Shown: positions 49,682 to 59,200, counted from the first letter of the stretch. The stretch is 64,000 bases of DNA from Flavobacterium psychrophilum (GCA_945879625.1 CAMCVA010000008.1:1-64000); one strand, 5' to 3'. Translations and numbers: made by a program. The notes: generated from the sequence alone by a model not told the origin.

Positions 49682-50578
49682 ATGGATCAAAATCAACAAG
49701 CATTTCGGGATTATTTGGCATTAGAGAAAAAATACTCGATGCACACCGTAAATGGATATGCCAAAGACTTGGAATTTTTTAGCTTGTTTTTGATGCGCGA
49801 ATTTGATCAAGCTAATTTGTCAGAAGTAAATTACAGCCAAATGCGCAGCTGGATTGTGAGTATGGTAGATCAAGGAATTTCTAACGCATCAGTCAATCGT
49901 AAGATTTCTTCGCTCAAGGCCTATTACAAATTTTTACTCAAGGCCAAACAAATTGAGGTTAGTCCGTTGATTAAACACAAGGCCTTAAAAACTCCCAAAA
50001 TAATTCAGATTCCTTTTTCGGAATCAGAAGTAGATCAGGTGTTAACTCATTTGACTTTCCCGGATGGATTTGAAGGCATACGGGATAAATTAATCATCGA
50101 TTTGTTTTACACCACCGGAATTCGAAGAGCAGAGCTTATTGAGTTGCAGCTGGCCGCTGTCGATTTGTATAATGCCACATTGAAAGTGCTGGGCAAACGC
50201 AATAAGGAGCGAATTATGCCTATTCATCCCGTTTTGGTAGATCAAATTAATTTGTATAAATCTGAACGTGCTTGTTTAGAGCAAATTAAAGATCAGCACC
50301 ATTTTTTCTTAACTTCTAAGGGTGTTAAATTGAGTGATTCCTTTGTGTATCGCATAATTAATCATTACTTTAGTGCTGTTTCCGAGAAGGTAAAAAGAAG
50401 CCCGCACATCTTGCGCCACACCTTTGCAACTCACCTTCTAAACAATGGAGCAGACATCAATTCGGTAAAGGAATTATTGGGACATTCTAGTTTGGCTTCT
50501 ACGCAGGTGTATACACACAGTAGTTTAGCAGAGCTAAAGAAAGTATGCGAAACGGCACATCCTAGAAATCAAAAATAA
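49682..50578 (+). CDS. xerC: Tyrosine recombinase of the XerC/XerD type
   Basis: 298 residues. An N-terminal SAM-like core-binding domain (~1-90, [17 protein letters not shown]) and a catalytic domain with the conserved residues Arg in [12 protein letters not shown], His-x-x-Arg in [13 protein letters not shown], His in [11 protein letters not shown], and nucleophile Tyr in QVYTHSS. It resolves chromosome dimers at dif together with a partner. It sits in the conserved rpsU-xerC-hpf-tuf order of Bacteroidota, which argues for the housekeeping enzyme and not for a phage integrase. Confidence 0.92.
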   Translation: MDQNQQAFRDYLALEKKYSMHTVNGYAKDLEFFSLFLMREFDQANLSEVNYSQMRSWIVSMVDQGISNASVNRKISSLKAYYKFLLKAKQIEVSPLIKHKALKTPKIIQIPFSESEVDQVLTHLTFPDGFEGIRDKLIIDLFYTTGIRRAELIELQLAAVDLYNATLKVLGKRNKERIMPIHPVLVDQINLYKSERACLEQIKDQHHFFLTSKGVKLSDSFVYRIINHYFSAVSEKVKRSPHILRHTFATHLLNNGADINSVKELLGHSSLASTQVYTHSSLAELKKVCETAHPRNQK

Positions 50579-50609
50579 TTCTGGTATTGTTTAATTTAAA
50601 TTTAATGGT

Positions 50610-50912
50610 ATGAAAGTTAATGTGCACGCTGTCAATTTTACAGTAGATCGTAAATTAGTCGATTTTGTTGAAGATCGCATGAGTAAATTGGAAAAGTATT
50701 ATGATAAAATTGTTGCCTCTGATGTTTTTTTGAAAGTTGAAAACACGAGTGACAAAGAAAATAAAACAGTTGAAATAAAGATTCACGTTCCTGGAGATGA
50801 CTTCATCGTAAAGAAACAGTGTAAAACTTTTGAAGAAGCAGTTGAGTTAGCGACAGAATCTTTGGAGCGTTTGGTAGTAAAGCGAAAAGAAAAAACAAGG
50901 GAGCATATTTAG
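50610..50912 (+). CDS. hpf: Ribosome hibernation promoting factor (short HPF/RaiA)
   Basis: 100 residues, the short form. The sigma-54 modulation/S30EA fold is seen in MKVNVHAVNFTVDRKLVDFV, then KLEKYYDKIVASDVFLKVE, and the end CKTFEEAVELATESLERLV. It binds the 30S decoding region and inactivates ribosomes in stationary phase. It follows xerC by 31 bp and precedes the tRNA operon promoter. Confidence 0.93.
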   Translation: MKVNVHAVNFTVDRKLVDFVEDRMSKLEKYYDKIVASDVFLKVENTSDKENKTVEIKIHVPGDDFIVKKQCKTFEEAVELATESLERLVVKRKEKTREHI

Positions 50913-50936
50913 TGTAAAATTTTAAAGAAAAATGTT

Positions 50937-50966
50937 TTGATTAAAAAACAAAATAATATACATTTG
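50937..50966 (+). promoter_or_regulatory. Promoter of the tRNA-tuf operon (TTG-19 bp-TACATTTG)
   Basis: TTG at 50,937-50,939 and TACATTTG at 50,959-50,966, separated by 19 bp, match the consensus exactly. The start point would fall near 50,971-50,974, within the first arm of the hairpin at 50,968-50,989. Confidence 0.7.
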
Positions 50967-50967
50967 C

Positions 50968-50996
50968 AGTCCGTTAGAAATAGCGGACTTTTTTTA
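50968..50996 (+). terminator. Terminator/attenuator-like hairpin at the head of the tRNA-tuf operon
   Basis: AGTCCGTTA (50,968-50,976) and TAGCGGACT (50,981-50,989) form a 9-bp stem with one G-T pair and a GAAA tetraloop, then T7. It looks like a full intrinsic terminator two bases after the -7 element. It could end hpf transcripts and would shape or shorten the new transcript's 5' end. Confidence 0.65.
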
Positions 50997-51004
50997 TTGT
51001 ATAT

Positions 51005-51078
51005 GCCAGCGTAGCTCAGTTGGCTAGAGCAGCTGATTTGTAATCAGCAGGTCGTGGGTTCGAGTCCCTCCGCCGGCT
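51005..51078 (+). tRNA. tRNA-Thr (anticodon TGT)
   Basis: The cloverleaf fits: acceptor GCCAGCG with CGCCGGC (one A-C mismatch at pair 4), D arm GCTCAGTTGGCTAGAGC, anticodon stem GCTGA/TCAGC around TTTGTAA, T arm GTGGGTTCGAGTCCCTC, discriminator T. No CCA is encoded. Confidence 0.95.
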
Positions 51079-51108
51079 CTAAAAAGCATATTAAAAATAA
51101 AAAAAGTT

Positions 51109-51189
51109 GGGGAGATACTCAAGCGGCCAACGAGGGCAGACTGTAAATCTGCTGTGTAAACTTCGCAGGTTCGAATCCTGCTCTCCCCA
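51109..51189 (+). tRNA. tRNA-Tyr (anticodon GTA)
   Basis: A class II tRNA of 81 bases with a long variable arm. Acceptor GGGGAGA/TCTCCCC, anticodon stem GCAGA/TCTGC around CTGTAAA, T arm GCAGGTTCGAATCCTGC, discriminator A. Thirty bases after tRNA-Thr. Confidence 0.95.
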
Positions 51190-51191
51190 CA

Positions 51192-51252
51192 ACGTTTTTG
51201 TCACCAAATTTTTATAAAGCTCGCTTTAATAAAAATTTGAAGACAAAAACGT
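51192..51252. repeat. 61-bp imperfect palindrome after tRNA-Tyr
   Basis: ACGTTTTTGTC (51,192-51,202) is complementary to GACAAAAACGT (51,242-51,252). Inside, AAATTTTTAT-AAAGC pairs with GCTTT-ATAAAAATTT around a TC loop. The whole can fold into one long hairpin of about 26 bp beginning three bases after the tRNA-Tyr end. Confidence 0.8.
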
Positions 51253-51253
51253 C

Positions 51254-51270
51254 GTAAGGGTCCCCCTTAC
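51254..51270. repeat. Short G+C-rich hairpin
   Basis: GTAAGGG and CCCTTAC pair perfectly with a TCC loop. It links the long palindrome to the tandem array. Confidence 0.7.
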
Positions 51271-51468
51271 GGGATGACCGACCGCAGGGAGGTAATCCTG
51301 GAACAGGAAAGAATTGACAACGGGATGACCGACCGCAGGGAGGTAATCCTAAAATTATGCAAGAATTACAACCAAAGGGAAGTAATTCTAGAAAATGGAA
51401 AAGAATTACAACCGCAGTGAGGTAATCCTGGAACAGGAAAGAATTACAACCAAAGGGAAGTAATTCTA
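51271..51468 (+). repeat. Tandem hairpin array in the tRNA-tuf operon
   Basis: Five units: 51,271-51,321, 51,322-51,372, 51,373-51,412, 51,413-51,450 and a partial one at 51,451-51,468. Each contains GCAGGGAGGTAATCCT or CAAAGGGAAGTAATTCT and ends with a GAATTACAAC-type segment. AGAATTAC at the end of a unit pairs with GTAATTCT in the next, so the array can form a row of hairpins. It is not CRISPR: units abut and there are no unique spacers. Confidence 0.8.
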
Positions 51469-51562
51469 ATGTAGAAAAATATCAATCAAAGATTGGTATA
51501 TAATAAAATACTGAGGATGATATCAAAACAACTTGTTTGTTGCGATTGAGTTAAGAAAAACT

Positions 51563-51634
51563 GCCGGTGTAGCTCAGGGGTAGAGTGCTTCCTTGGTAAG
51601 GAAGAGGTCACGGGTTCAATTCCCGTCATTGGCT
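51563..51634 (+). tRNA. tRNA-Thr (anticodon GGT)
   Basis: Acceptor GCCGGTG with CATTGGC (two G-T pairs), D arm GCTCAGGGGTAGAGT, anticodon stem CTTCC/GGAAG around TTGGTAA, T arm CACGGGTTCAATTCCCGT, discriminator T, as in the other threonine tRNA. It ends 61 bp before tuf. Confidence 0.94.
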
Positions 51635-51695
51635 CAAATTAGAAAGAATTTTTTAAACACTAATAAATAATAACTAAGATTAAAATTAAGTAAAA

Positions 51696-52883
51696 ATGGC
51701 AAAAGAAACCTTTAATCGTTCCAAACCACACTTAAATATAGGTACGATTGGACACGTAGATCACGGAAAAACCACATTAACTGCAGCAATTACTAAAGTA
51801 TTGTCTGATGCAGGTTACTGTCAAGCAAAATCATTTGATCAAATTGATAATGCTCCAGAAGAAAAAGAAAGAGGTATTACTATCAACACTTCTCACGTAG
51901 AGTACGAAACTGCTAACCGTCATTACGCACACGTTGACTGTCCTGGTCACGCGGATTACGTAAAAAACATGGTTACAGGTGCTGCTCAAATGGACGGTGC
52001 TATTTTAGTAGTAGCTGCAACTGACGGACCAATGCCACAAACACGTGAGCACATCCTTTTAGGACGTCAAGTTGGAATTCCAAGAATCGTTGTATTCATG
52101 AACAAAGTGGATATGGTTGATGACGCGGAATTGTTAGAATTAGTAGAAATGGAAATCAGAGATTTGTTGTCATTCTACGATTATGATGGCGACAACAGTC
52201 CTGTTATTCAAGGTTCTGCATTGGGTGGATTGAATAACGATCCAGCTTGGACTCCAAAAATTCTTGAATTAATGGCTGCTGTTGATGTTTGGATTGAAGA
52301 GCCAATTAGAGACGTTGCAAAACCATTCTTGATGCCAGTAGAAGATGTATTCACTATCACTGGTCGTGGAACTGTTGCTACAGGTCGTATCGAAACTGGT
52401 ATTTGTAATACAGGTGATCCAGTAGAAATCATTGGTATGGGTGCTGAGAAATTGACTTCTACAGTAACTGGTATCGAAATGTTCCGTCAAATCTTGGATA
52501 GAGGTGAGGCTGGAGATAATGCTGGTATCCTATTAAGAGGTATTGCAAAAGAGGATATCAAACGTGGTATGGTTATTATCAAACCAGGTTCAGTTAAACC
52601 TCACTCTAAATTTAAAGCGGAAGTTTATATCCTGAAAAAAGAAGAAGGTGGTCGTCACACACCATTCCATAACAACTACCGTCCACAGTTCTACGTTCGT
52701 ACAACTGACGTAACAGGAGTTATTACTTTACCTACAGGAGTAGAGATGGTTATGCCCGGTGATAACTTAACTATTGATGTATCTTTATTAAGCACAATTG
52801 CAATGAACGTAGGTTTACGTTTTGCTATCCGTGAAGGCGGTAGAACAGTTGGTGCTGGTCAGGTTACTGAGATTGTTGAATAA
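51696..52883 (+). CDS. tuf: Translation elongation factor Tu
   Basis: 395 residues. The GTPase motifs are GHVDHGKTT (P loop, ~18-26), DCPGHADY (G3), NKVDMV (G4) and a G5 region SALGG; domains 2 and 3 follow ([30 protein letters not shown]). It carries aminoacyl-tRNA to the ribosome. It shares its operon with upstream tRNA genes, so tRNA supply and EF-Tu are made together. Codon bias is strong. No Shine-Dalgarno is seen. Confidence 0.98.
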   Translation: MAKETFNRSKPHLNIGTIGHVDHGKTTLTAAITKVLSDAGYCQAKSFDQIDNAPEEKERGITINTSHVEYETANRHYAHVDCPGHADYVKNMVTGAAQMDGAILVVAATDGPMPQTREHILLGRQVGIPRIVVFMNKVDMVDDAELLELVEMEIRDLLSFYDYDGDNSPVIQGSALGGLNNDPAWTPKILELMAAVDVWIEEPIRDVAKPFLMPVEDVFTITGRGTVATGRIETGICNTGDPVEIIGMGAEKLTSTVTGIEMFRQILDRGEAGDNAGILLRGIAKEDIKRGMVIIKPGSVKPHSKFKAEVYILKKEEGGRHTPFHNNYRPQFYVRTTDVTGVITLPTGVEMVMPGDNLTIDVSLLSTIAMNVGLRFAIREGGRTVGAGQVTEIVE

Positions 52884-52901
52884 TTTCAAAATTAAATAAG
52901 A

Positions 52902-52935
52902 AAACCAGTGTCGTTTTTTGGCGGCACTGGTTTTT
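52902..52935 (+). terminator. Hairpin with T tract between tuf and tRNA-Trp
   Basis: AAAACCAGTG pairs with CACTGGTTTT and ends with TTTTT, 18 bases after the tuf stop. It may act as a partial terminator or processing site, since tRNA-Trp begins six bases later without an obvious promoter. Confidence 0.7.
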
Positions 52936-52940
52936 AATAA

Positions 52941-53011
52941 ACGGGCGTAGTTCAAGGGTAGAATAGCGGTCTCCAAAACCGTTGATGGGAGTTCGAATCT
53001 CTCCGCCCGTG
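52941..53011 (+). tRNA. tRNA-Trp (anticodon CCA)
   Basis: Acceptor ACGGGCG/CGCCCGT, D arm GTTCAAGGGTAGAAT, anticodon stem GCGGT/ACCGT around CTCCAAA, T arm GGGAGTTCGAATCTCTC, discriminator G. It lies between tuf and secE, a common bacterial position. Confidence 0.95.
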
Positions 53012-53027
53012 CTAAAACAGAAATAAC

Positions 53028-53222
53028 ATGAAAGTTTTAAATTATATCTCAGAAGCGTTTGAAGAATTAAAAACAAACACTACTTGGCCGGAGTGGGCAG
53101 AAGTACAACGACTTACTATTGTAGTTGCTGTTTTTTCAGTCCTATTTGCTTTGGCTACTTGGGGAGTTGATGAATTATGTGCAAAGTCAATTGCTGGATT
53201 TTTTAGTTGGATAAAAGCTTAA
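53028..53222 (+). CDS. secE: Protein translocase subunit SecE
   Basis: 64 residues, the short single-helix form. An amphipathic N-terminal helix (NYISEAFEELKTNTTWPEWA with the conserved TTWP) precedes one membrane helix (LTIVVAVFSVLFALATWGVD). It clamps SecY in the inner membrane. It starts 17 bp after tRNA-Trp, and nusG follows after 11 bp. Confidence 0.95.
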   Translation: MKVLNYISEAFEELKTNTTWPEWAEVQRLTIVVAVFSVLFALATWGVDELCAKSIAGFFSWIKA

Positions 53223-53233
53223 TTAATTTTGTG

Positions 53234-53785
53234 ATGACAGAGAATAATGTGAAAAAATGGTATGTTGTACGTGCGGTAAGCGGCCAAGAAAATAAGGTTA
53301 AGGCTTATATCGAAACGGAAATTAACCGTTTGGGTATGGCAGATTATATTTCTCAAGTACTTGTTCCTACTGAAAAAGTGGTACAGGTGCGTGACGGAAA
53401 AAAAATCACCAAAGACAAGGTTTATTTTCCAGGCTATGTGATGATTGAGGCTCATCTTGTTGGAGAAATTCCACACATTATCAAATCTATTACCAGTGTT
53501 ATTGGCTTCTTGGGTGCAGAAAAGAATGGGGATCCCCTTCCGTTACGTCCTTCTGAAGTAAATCGTATGCTTGGAAAAGTAGATGAATTAGCCGTTAAAA
53601 CGGATATGCATGTAATACCATTTATAATGGGTGAAACCATTAAAGTTATAGATGGTCCATTTAATGGCTTCAACGGTACCGTTGAAAAAATAAATGAAGA
53701 GAAGCGTAAACTTGAAGTGATGGTGAAAATTTTCGGAAGAAAGACACCATTAGAATTGAGCTTTATGCAAGTTGAAAAAGTATAA
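53234..53785 (+). CDS. nusG: Transcription termination/antitermination factor NusG
   Basis: 183 residues. The NGN domain (~5-115) opens KKWYVVRAVSGQENKVKAYI and has FPGYVMIEA; the C-terminal KOW domain (~130-183) shows GETIKVIDGPFNGFNGTVEK. It binds RNA polymerase and links it to Rho or ribosomes. The ATG at 53,234 (MTENNVKKW) is the natural start; a longer in-frame version would overlap secE. Confidence 0.96.
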   Translation: MTENNVKKWYVVRAVSGQENKVKAYIETEINRLGMADYISQVLVPTEKVVQVRDGKKITKDKVYFPGYVMIEAHLVGEIPHIIKSITSVIGFLGAEKNGDPLPLRPSEVNRMLGKVDELAVKTDMHVIPFIMGETIKVIDGPFNGFNGTVEKINEEKRKLEVMVKIFGRKTPLELSFMQVEKV

Positions 53786-53806
53786 TTTGTTACACTTAAT
53801 ATAAAC

Positions 53807-53850
53807 CACATCAATCGCTTCCAATTGATAGATGTGCTAAATTTTTTTTT
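53807..53850 (+). terminator. Attenuator-like hairpin between nusG and rplK
   Basis: CACATC (53,807-53,812) pairs with GATGTG (53,831-53,836); an inner AAT/ATTGAT pairing extends the stem. A run of about nine T residues follows five bases later, ending just before the rplK start. It could reduce read-through into the ribosomal-protein genes. Confidence 0.5.
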
Positions 53851-53855
53851 AAAAA

Positions 53856-54293
53856 ATGGCTAAAGAAATTAGTAAAGTAGTTAAACTACAAGTTAAGGGA
53901 GGTGCTGCGAATCCGTCGCCACCGGTTGGACCTGCTTTGGGAGCTGCTGGGGTTAATATCATGGAGTTCTGCAAGCAATTTAATGCGAGAACCCAAGATA
54001 AAGCCGGCAAAGTTTGCCCTGTGCAAATTACAGTTTACAAGGATAAATCATTTGATTTCGTTGTAAAAACTCCTCCAGCTGCTGTTCAGTTAATGGACGC
54101 GGCAAAGCTAAAGTCTGGTTCTGGTGAGCCTAATCGTAAAAAAGTAGCTAGCGTTACTTGGGACGTAATTAGAACAATTGCCGATGACAAAATGGTCGAT
54201 TTAAATGCATTCACTATCGAATCTGCTATGAGCATGATCGCAGGAACAGCTAGATCTATGGGTATAACTGTAACGGGAGACGCTCCTTTTTAA
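53856..54293 (+). CDS. rplK: 50S ribosomal protein L11
   Basis: 145 residues. N-terminal [20 protein letters not shown] and C-terminal rRNA-binding part [19 protein letters not shown] match uL11. It forms the GTPase stalk base. rplA follows 13 bp after. Confidence 0.98.
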   Translation: MAKEISKVVKLQVKGGAANPSPPVGPALGAAGVNIMEFCKQFNARTQDKAGKVCPVQITVYKDKSFDFVVKTPPAAVQLMDAAKLKSGSGEPNRKKVASVTWDVIRTIADDKMVDLNAFTIESAMSMIAGTARSMGITVTGDAPF

Positions 54294-54306
54294 TTAGAAA
54301 AAAGAC

Positions 54307-54996
54307 ATGGCAAAATTGACAAAAAAGCAAAAAGAAGCTGCTTCAAAAATTGAAAAGAACAAAATGTACTCCCTAAAAGATGCTTCGGCACTTTTGAAAG
54401 TTGTTGCTTCTGCAAAATTTGATGAATCAGTAGATATTGCAGTTCGTTTGGGAGTTGATCCTAGAAAAGCAAATCAAATGGTAAGAGGAGTTGTAACATT
54501 GCCTCACGGTACAGGAAAAGACGTTCGCGTTTTGGCTTTGGTTACACCCGATAAAGAAGCGGAAGCTAAAGCTGCTGGTGCAGACTACGTAGGTTTAGAT
54601 GACTATTTACAAAAAATTAAAGATGGTTGGACCGATGTTGATGTAATCATCACCATGCCTGCTGTAATGGGTAAATTAGGTCCATTAGGTCGTATTTTAG
54701 GACCTAGAGGTTTAATGCCAAACCCGAAAACAGGTACAGTTACTATGGACGTTGCGAAAGCGGTTCAAGAAGTAAAAGCCGGTAAAATCGACTTTAAAGT
54801 AGATAAAACAGGAATTGTTCACGCAGGTATCGGAAGAATTTCTTTTGAAGCCGACAAAATCGTAGACAATGCTCACGAAATCATTCAAACATTAATCAAA
54901 CTTAAACCAACTGCGGCTAAAGGTACATACATCAAAAGTATTCACTTGTCTAGCACAATGAGTCCTGCTATTCCTTTGGACCCTAAAGCAGTATAA
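54307..54996 (+). CDS. rplA: 50S ribosomal protein L1
   Basis: 229 residues. Conserved uL1 segments are [20 protein letters not shown] and [20 protein letters not shown]. It binds 23S rRNA at the E-site stalk and in other bacteria represses its own operon. No L1 target is obvious upstream of rplK, but this was judged by eye only. Confidence 0.98.
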   Translation: MAKLTKKQKEAASKIEKNKMYSLKDASALLKVVASAKFDESVDIAVRLGVDPRKANQMVRGVVTLPHGTGKDVRVLALVTPDKEAEAKAAGADYVGLDDYLQKIKDGWTDVDVIITMPAVMGKLGPLGRILGPRGLMPNPKTGTVTMDVAKAVQEVKAGKIDFKVDKTGIVHAGIGRISFEADKIVDNAHEIIQTLIKLKPTAAKGTYIKSIHLSSTMSPAIPLDPKAV

Positions 54997-55018
54997 TTGG
55001 TAGTTAAACTATTTTATT

Positions 55019-55534
55019 ATGACTAGAGAAGAAAAATCAAGAGTTATTGAAGAATTAACTGCACAATTAGCTGGAACCAATGTTGTTTACATAGCAGATA
55101 TTTCTGGATTGAATGCAGATGCAACATCAAATTTACGTCGAGCTTGTTTTAAAGCGGGTATCGAATTGGCTGTTGTGAAAAACACCTTGCTTGAAAAAGC
55201 AATGGAAGCTTCCGAAAATGATTACGGTGATTTATCAACCGTATTGAAAGGGAACACTTCAATATTAATTGCAGAGAACGGAAACGTACCTGCTAAGATT
55301 ATCAAAGAATTCCGTAAAAAATCAGATAAGCCTGTTTTGAAAGGAGCTTACATTCACCAAGCGGTTTTTATTGGCGATCACCAATTAGATGTGTTAATCT
55401 CATTGAAATCGAAAGACGAGGTTATCGGAGAAATCATCGGATTGCTTCAATCACCGGCTAAGAATGTAATTTCTGCTCTTAAATCAAGCGGTGGAAAATT
55501 GGCTGGAATTCTTAAAACGTTATCTGAGAAATAA
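55019..55534 (+). CDS. rplJ: 50S ribosomal protein L10
   Basis: 171 residues. uL10 features: [20 protein letters not shown] at the rRNA-binding part and the C-terminal helix for L7/L12 binding ([20 protein letters not shown]). Only 22 bp separate it from rplA, too short for the structured L10 leader found in other phyla. Confidence 0.97.
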   Translation: MTREEKSRVIEELTAQLAGTNVVYIADISGLNADATSNLRRACFKAGIELAVVKNTLLEKAMEASENDYGDLSTVLKGNTSILIAENGNVPAKIIKEFRKKSDKPVLKGAYIHQAVFIGDHQLDVLISLKSKDEVIGEIIGLLQSPAKNVISALKSSGGKLAGILKTLSEK

Positions 55535-55602
55535 AGATAACTATTGCAAAGCGCGCACTTAATAAATTATATTTTACAAACTATTTAAAAACGATAGAAA
55601 AA

Positions 55603-55983
55603 ATGGCAGATTTGAAACAATTCGCAGAACAATTAGTTAACTTAACAGTTAAAGAAGTTAATGAATTAGCAACAATTTTAAAAGACGAGTACGGTATCGA
55701 GCCTGCAGCTGCTGCTGTAGTTGCTGGTCCTGCAGCTGGTGGTTCAGGAGATGCTCCTGCTGCCGAAGAGCAAACTGAATTTACAGTTGTCTTGAAAGAA
55801 GCTGGTGCTTCTAAATTAGCTGTTGTAAAAGCAGTAAAAGAATTAACTGGTTTAGGTCTTAAAGAAGCTAAAGATTTAGTTGACGGAGCACCTGCAAACG
55901 TTAAAGAAGGCGTAACTAAAGATGAGGCTGAAGGGCTTAAAAAATCTTTAGAAGAAGCTGGAGCTGTAGTAGAGATTAAATAA
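55603..55983 (+). CDS. rplL: 50S ribosomal protein L7/L12
   Basis: 126 residues. The N-terminal dimer helix region ([20 protein letters not shown]), an Ala/Gly/Pro hinge (~37-56) and the C-terminal domain ([20 protein letters not shown]) match bL12. Multiple copies on L10 recruit translation factors. A 255-bp structured leader separates it from rpoB. Confidence 0.98.
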   Translation: MADLKQFAEQLVNLTVKEVNELATILKDEYGIEPAAAAVVAGPAAGGSGDAPAAEEQTEFTVVLKEAGASKLAVVKAVKELTGLGLKEAKDLVDGAPANVKEGVTKDEAEGLKKSLEEAGAVVEIK

Positions 55984-56004
55984 TCCCACTCAGTTTTGGA
56001 ACTA

Positions 56005-56048
56005 GGTTTAGGTCTTGAGTATCATGCTCAATGACCTAAACCATTTTT
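56005..56048 (+). terminator. rplL-rpoB attenuator hairpin
   Basis: GGTTTAGGTCTTGAG (56,005-56,019) pairs with CTCAATGACCTAAACC (56,027-56,042), leaving a single bulged T, and T5 follows at 56,044-56,048. It stands where many bacteria attenuate transcription between the ribosomal-protein genes and rpoB. Confidence 0.75.
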
Positions 56049-56101
56049 CGTATAATAAAATTATAAGAAGTTTTATTATAAAATAGCTTAAATACGAAAA
56101 A
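56044..56101. promoter_or_regulatory. Nested AT-rich inverted repeats in the rpoB leader
   Basis: TTTTTCGTAT (56,044-56,053) pairs with ATACGAAAAA (56,092-56,101). Inside, TATAATAAAA (56,051-56,060) pairs with TTTTATTATA (56,071-56,080). The outer left arm shares the T tract of the attenuator, so the two folds may exclude each other. Confidence 0.55.
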
Positions 56102-56238
56102 GTTTTTGATCAATACGAAGAAAGAAATCACTGTTTATCGCTGGTTTTAAAGATGTATCGATTACAAAAAAGAAAGTATAGATTAAACCGTGTTATTGCA
56201 CAAAAATCACTTTTTTTTAATCAAAATTTTGTCCATTG

Positions 56239-59200
56239 ATGATAACAAATCAGACTGAAAGATTGAATTTTGCCTCTACCAAAAATATTCCTGACTATCC
56301 AGATTTTCTAGATGTGCAGGTTAAATCGTTTAAAGATTTCTTCCAATTGGAAACCAAATCTGACGAAAGAGGCAACGAAGGTTTATACAACACCTTCATG
56401 GAAAACTTTCCAATCACTGATACAAGAAATAACTTTGTATTAGAATTCCTCGATTATTTTGTAGATCCACCCCGTTATACTATTCAAGAGTGTATAGAAA
56501 GAGGACTTACGTATAGTGTGCCCTTAAAAGCGCGTTTAAAATTATACTGTACCGATCCAGAACACGAAGATTTTGAAACCATCGTTCAAGACGTGTATTT
56601 GGGTACAATTCCATATATGACACCTAGCGGTACCTTTGTAATTAATGGTGCTGAGCGTGTTGTAGTTTCTCAATTACACCGTTCACCTGGTGTTTTCTTT
56701 GGACAATCCTTCCATGCCAATGGAACTAAATTATATTCAGCTCGAGTTATTCCTTTCAAAGGATCTTGGATTGAATTTGCTACCGATATCAACAGCGTAA
56801 TGTACGCGTATATCGATAGAAAGAAAAAATTACCTGTAACTACTTTATTCCGTGCAATTGGGTTTGAAAGAGACAAGGACATCTTGGAGATCTTTGACCT
56901 TGCCGAAGAAATTAAAGTATCTAAAACAGGACTTAAAAAATACATCGGAAGAAAATTAGCCGCTCGTGTATTGAATACGTGGCACGAAGATTTCGTGGAC
57001 GAAGATTCAGGAGAGGTAATTTCTATCGAGCGTAATGAAATCATTTTAGATCGTGACACCATATTAGACAAAGAAAATGTGGAGCAAATCATCGATTCTA
57101 ATGTGAAGTCTATTTTGTTGCACAAAGAGAATAATAACCAAGCAGATTATGCGATTATTCACAACACGCTTCAAAAAGACCCTACCAACTCAGAAAAAGA
57201 AGCTGTAGAGCACATTTACCGTCAGTTGCGTAACGCAGAACCGCCTGATGAAGAAACCGCTCGTGGCATCATCGATAAATTATTCTTCTCAGACCAACGC
57301 TACAACTTAGGTGAAGTAGGTCGGTATAGAATGAATAAAAAATTAGGATTGGATATCCCAATGGAAAAGCAAGTCTTGACCAAAGAAGATATCATCACGA
57401 TTGTAAAATACTTAATCGAATTGATCAACTCTAAAGCAGAGATTGATGATATCGATCACTTGTCCAACCGACGTGTACGTACGGTGGGTGAGCAATTGTC
57501 GCAACAGTTTGGCGTAGGTTTGGCCCGTATGGCCAGAACCATTCGTGAGCGAATGAACGTGCGTGATAACGAGGTGTTTACGCCGATCGATTTGATCAAT
57601 GCCAAAACCTTGTCGTCAGTTATCAATTCGTTTTTTGGAACAAACCAATTGTCTCAGTTCATGGATCAAACGAATCCATTGGCCGAGATTACGCACAAAC
57701 GAAGATTATCTGCCCTTGGACCTGGTGGACTTTCTAGAGAAAGAGCCGGATTTGAGGTGCGTGACGTTCACTATACCCACTACGGACGTTTATGTCCTAT
57801 TGAAACGCCTGAGGGACCAAACATTGGTTTGATTTCATCATTAGGAGTGTATGCCAAAGTGAACGGAATGGGTTTCATCGAAACACCTTACCGCAAAGTA
57901 ACCAATGGTAAAGTTGATTTGATTTCTACTCCTGTATATTTAAGTGCAGAGGAAGAAGAAGGAAAATTGATTGCACAGGCCAACATCAAAATGGAGGATT
58001 CGGGTAAAATCACTGCGGACAAAGTTATTGCTCGTGAAGAAGGTGATTTCCCAGTAGTTGAGCCTTCAGCCGTTCATTATACCGATGTAGCACCCAACCA
58101 AATTGCTTCGATTTCGGCATCCTTAATTCCTTTCTTGGAACACGATGATGCGAACCGTGCGTTGATGGGATCAAACATGATGCGTCAAGCCGTGCCGTTG
58201 TTGCGTCCAGAAGCACCTATTGTAGGTACTGGATTAGAGCGTCAAGTGGCTTCTGACTCGCGTGTTTTGATTAATGCCGAAGGTCATGGAACTGTAGAAT
58301 ACGTGGATGCCAATATCATCACTATTAAATACGATCGTTCAGAAGAAGAGCGTATGGTGAGTTTTGAGTCAGACGAAAAAACATACAACCTAATTAAATT
58401 TAGAAAAACCAATCAAAGTACCAGCATCAACTTGAAACCCATTGTTCGCAAAGGGGATCGCGTTGTGCCAGGACAAGTATTGTCAGAAGGATATGCTACC
58501 CAAAATGGAGAGTTGGCTTTAGGTAGAAACCTAAAAGTGGCCTTTATGCCTTGGAAAGGATATAACTTTGAGGATGCGATTGTAATTTCTGAAAAAGTAG
58601 TGCGCGACGACATCTTTACGTCTATTCACATTGATGATTATTCGTTAGAAGTGCGTGACACCAAATTAGGAAACGAAGAATTAACCAATGACATTCCAAA
58701 CGTTTCAGAAGAGGCTACCAAAGACTTGGATGAAAACGGAATGATCCGCATTGGAGCTGAGGTAAAACCTGGCGATATTCTAATTGGAAAAATTACGCCA
58801 AAAGGCGAATCAGATCCTACACCAGAAGAGAAATTATTGCGTGCCATTTTTGGTGACAAAGCCGGTGATGTAAAAGACGCTTCGTTGAAAGCTTCCCCTT
58901 CTCTACACGGAGTAGTATTAGACAAAAAATTATTTGCAAGAGCGGTAAAAGACAAACGCAAACGTTCAAAAGACAAGGACGATTTGGGTACGTTAGAAAT
59001 GGAATTCGAGACTAAATTTGCAGAATTAAAAGACAAATTAATCGAGAAACTATTTGTAATTGTCAACGGAAAAACTTCGCAAGGTGTAATGAATGATTTG
59101 GGTGAAGAAGTATTGCCAAAAGGTAAAAAATACACCCAAAAAATGCTTTATGCAGTAGAAGATTTTGCGCACTTAAGCAAAGGACAATGGGTAGCCGATG

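Larger units (their letters stand above)
51190..51562. other. Spacer between tRNA-Tyr and tRNA-Thr filled by a long palindrome and hairpin array
   Basis: 373 bp without a recognisable tRNA or protein gene. It contains a 61-bp imperfect palindrome (51,192-51,252), a 7-bp hairpin (51,254-51,270), a tandem array of ~38-51-bp units (51,271-51,468) and about 90 bp of AT-rich sequence with nothing I can identify. No glycine tRNA is present here. Confidence 0.8.

Noticed and set aside
49682-50578. XerC-like recombinase as a phage or island integrase
   Set aside because: It sits in the conserved rpsU-xerC-hpf order, has normal length, and no phage genes or attachment-site duplications were seen beside the tRNA genes.
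51271-51468. Possible CRISPR array
   Set aside because: The units are 38-51 bp and directly adjacent, without unique spacers of constant length. No cas gene is in the window. The symmetry indicates hairpin units.
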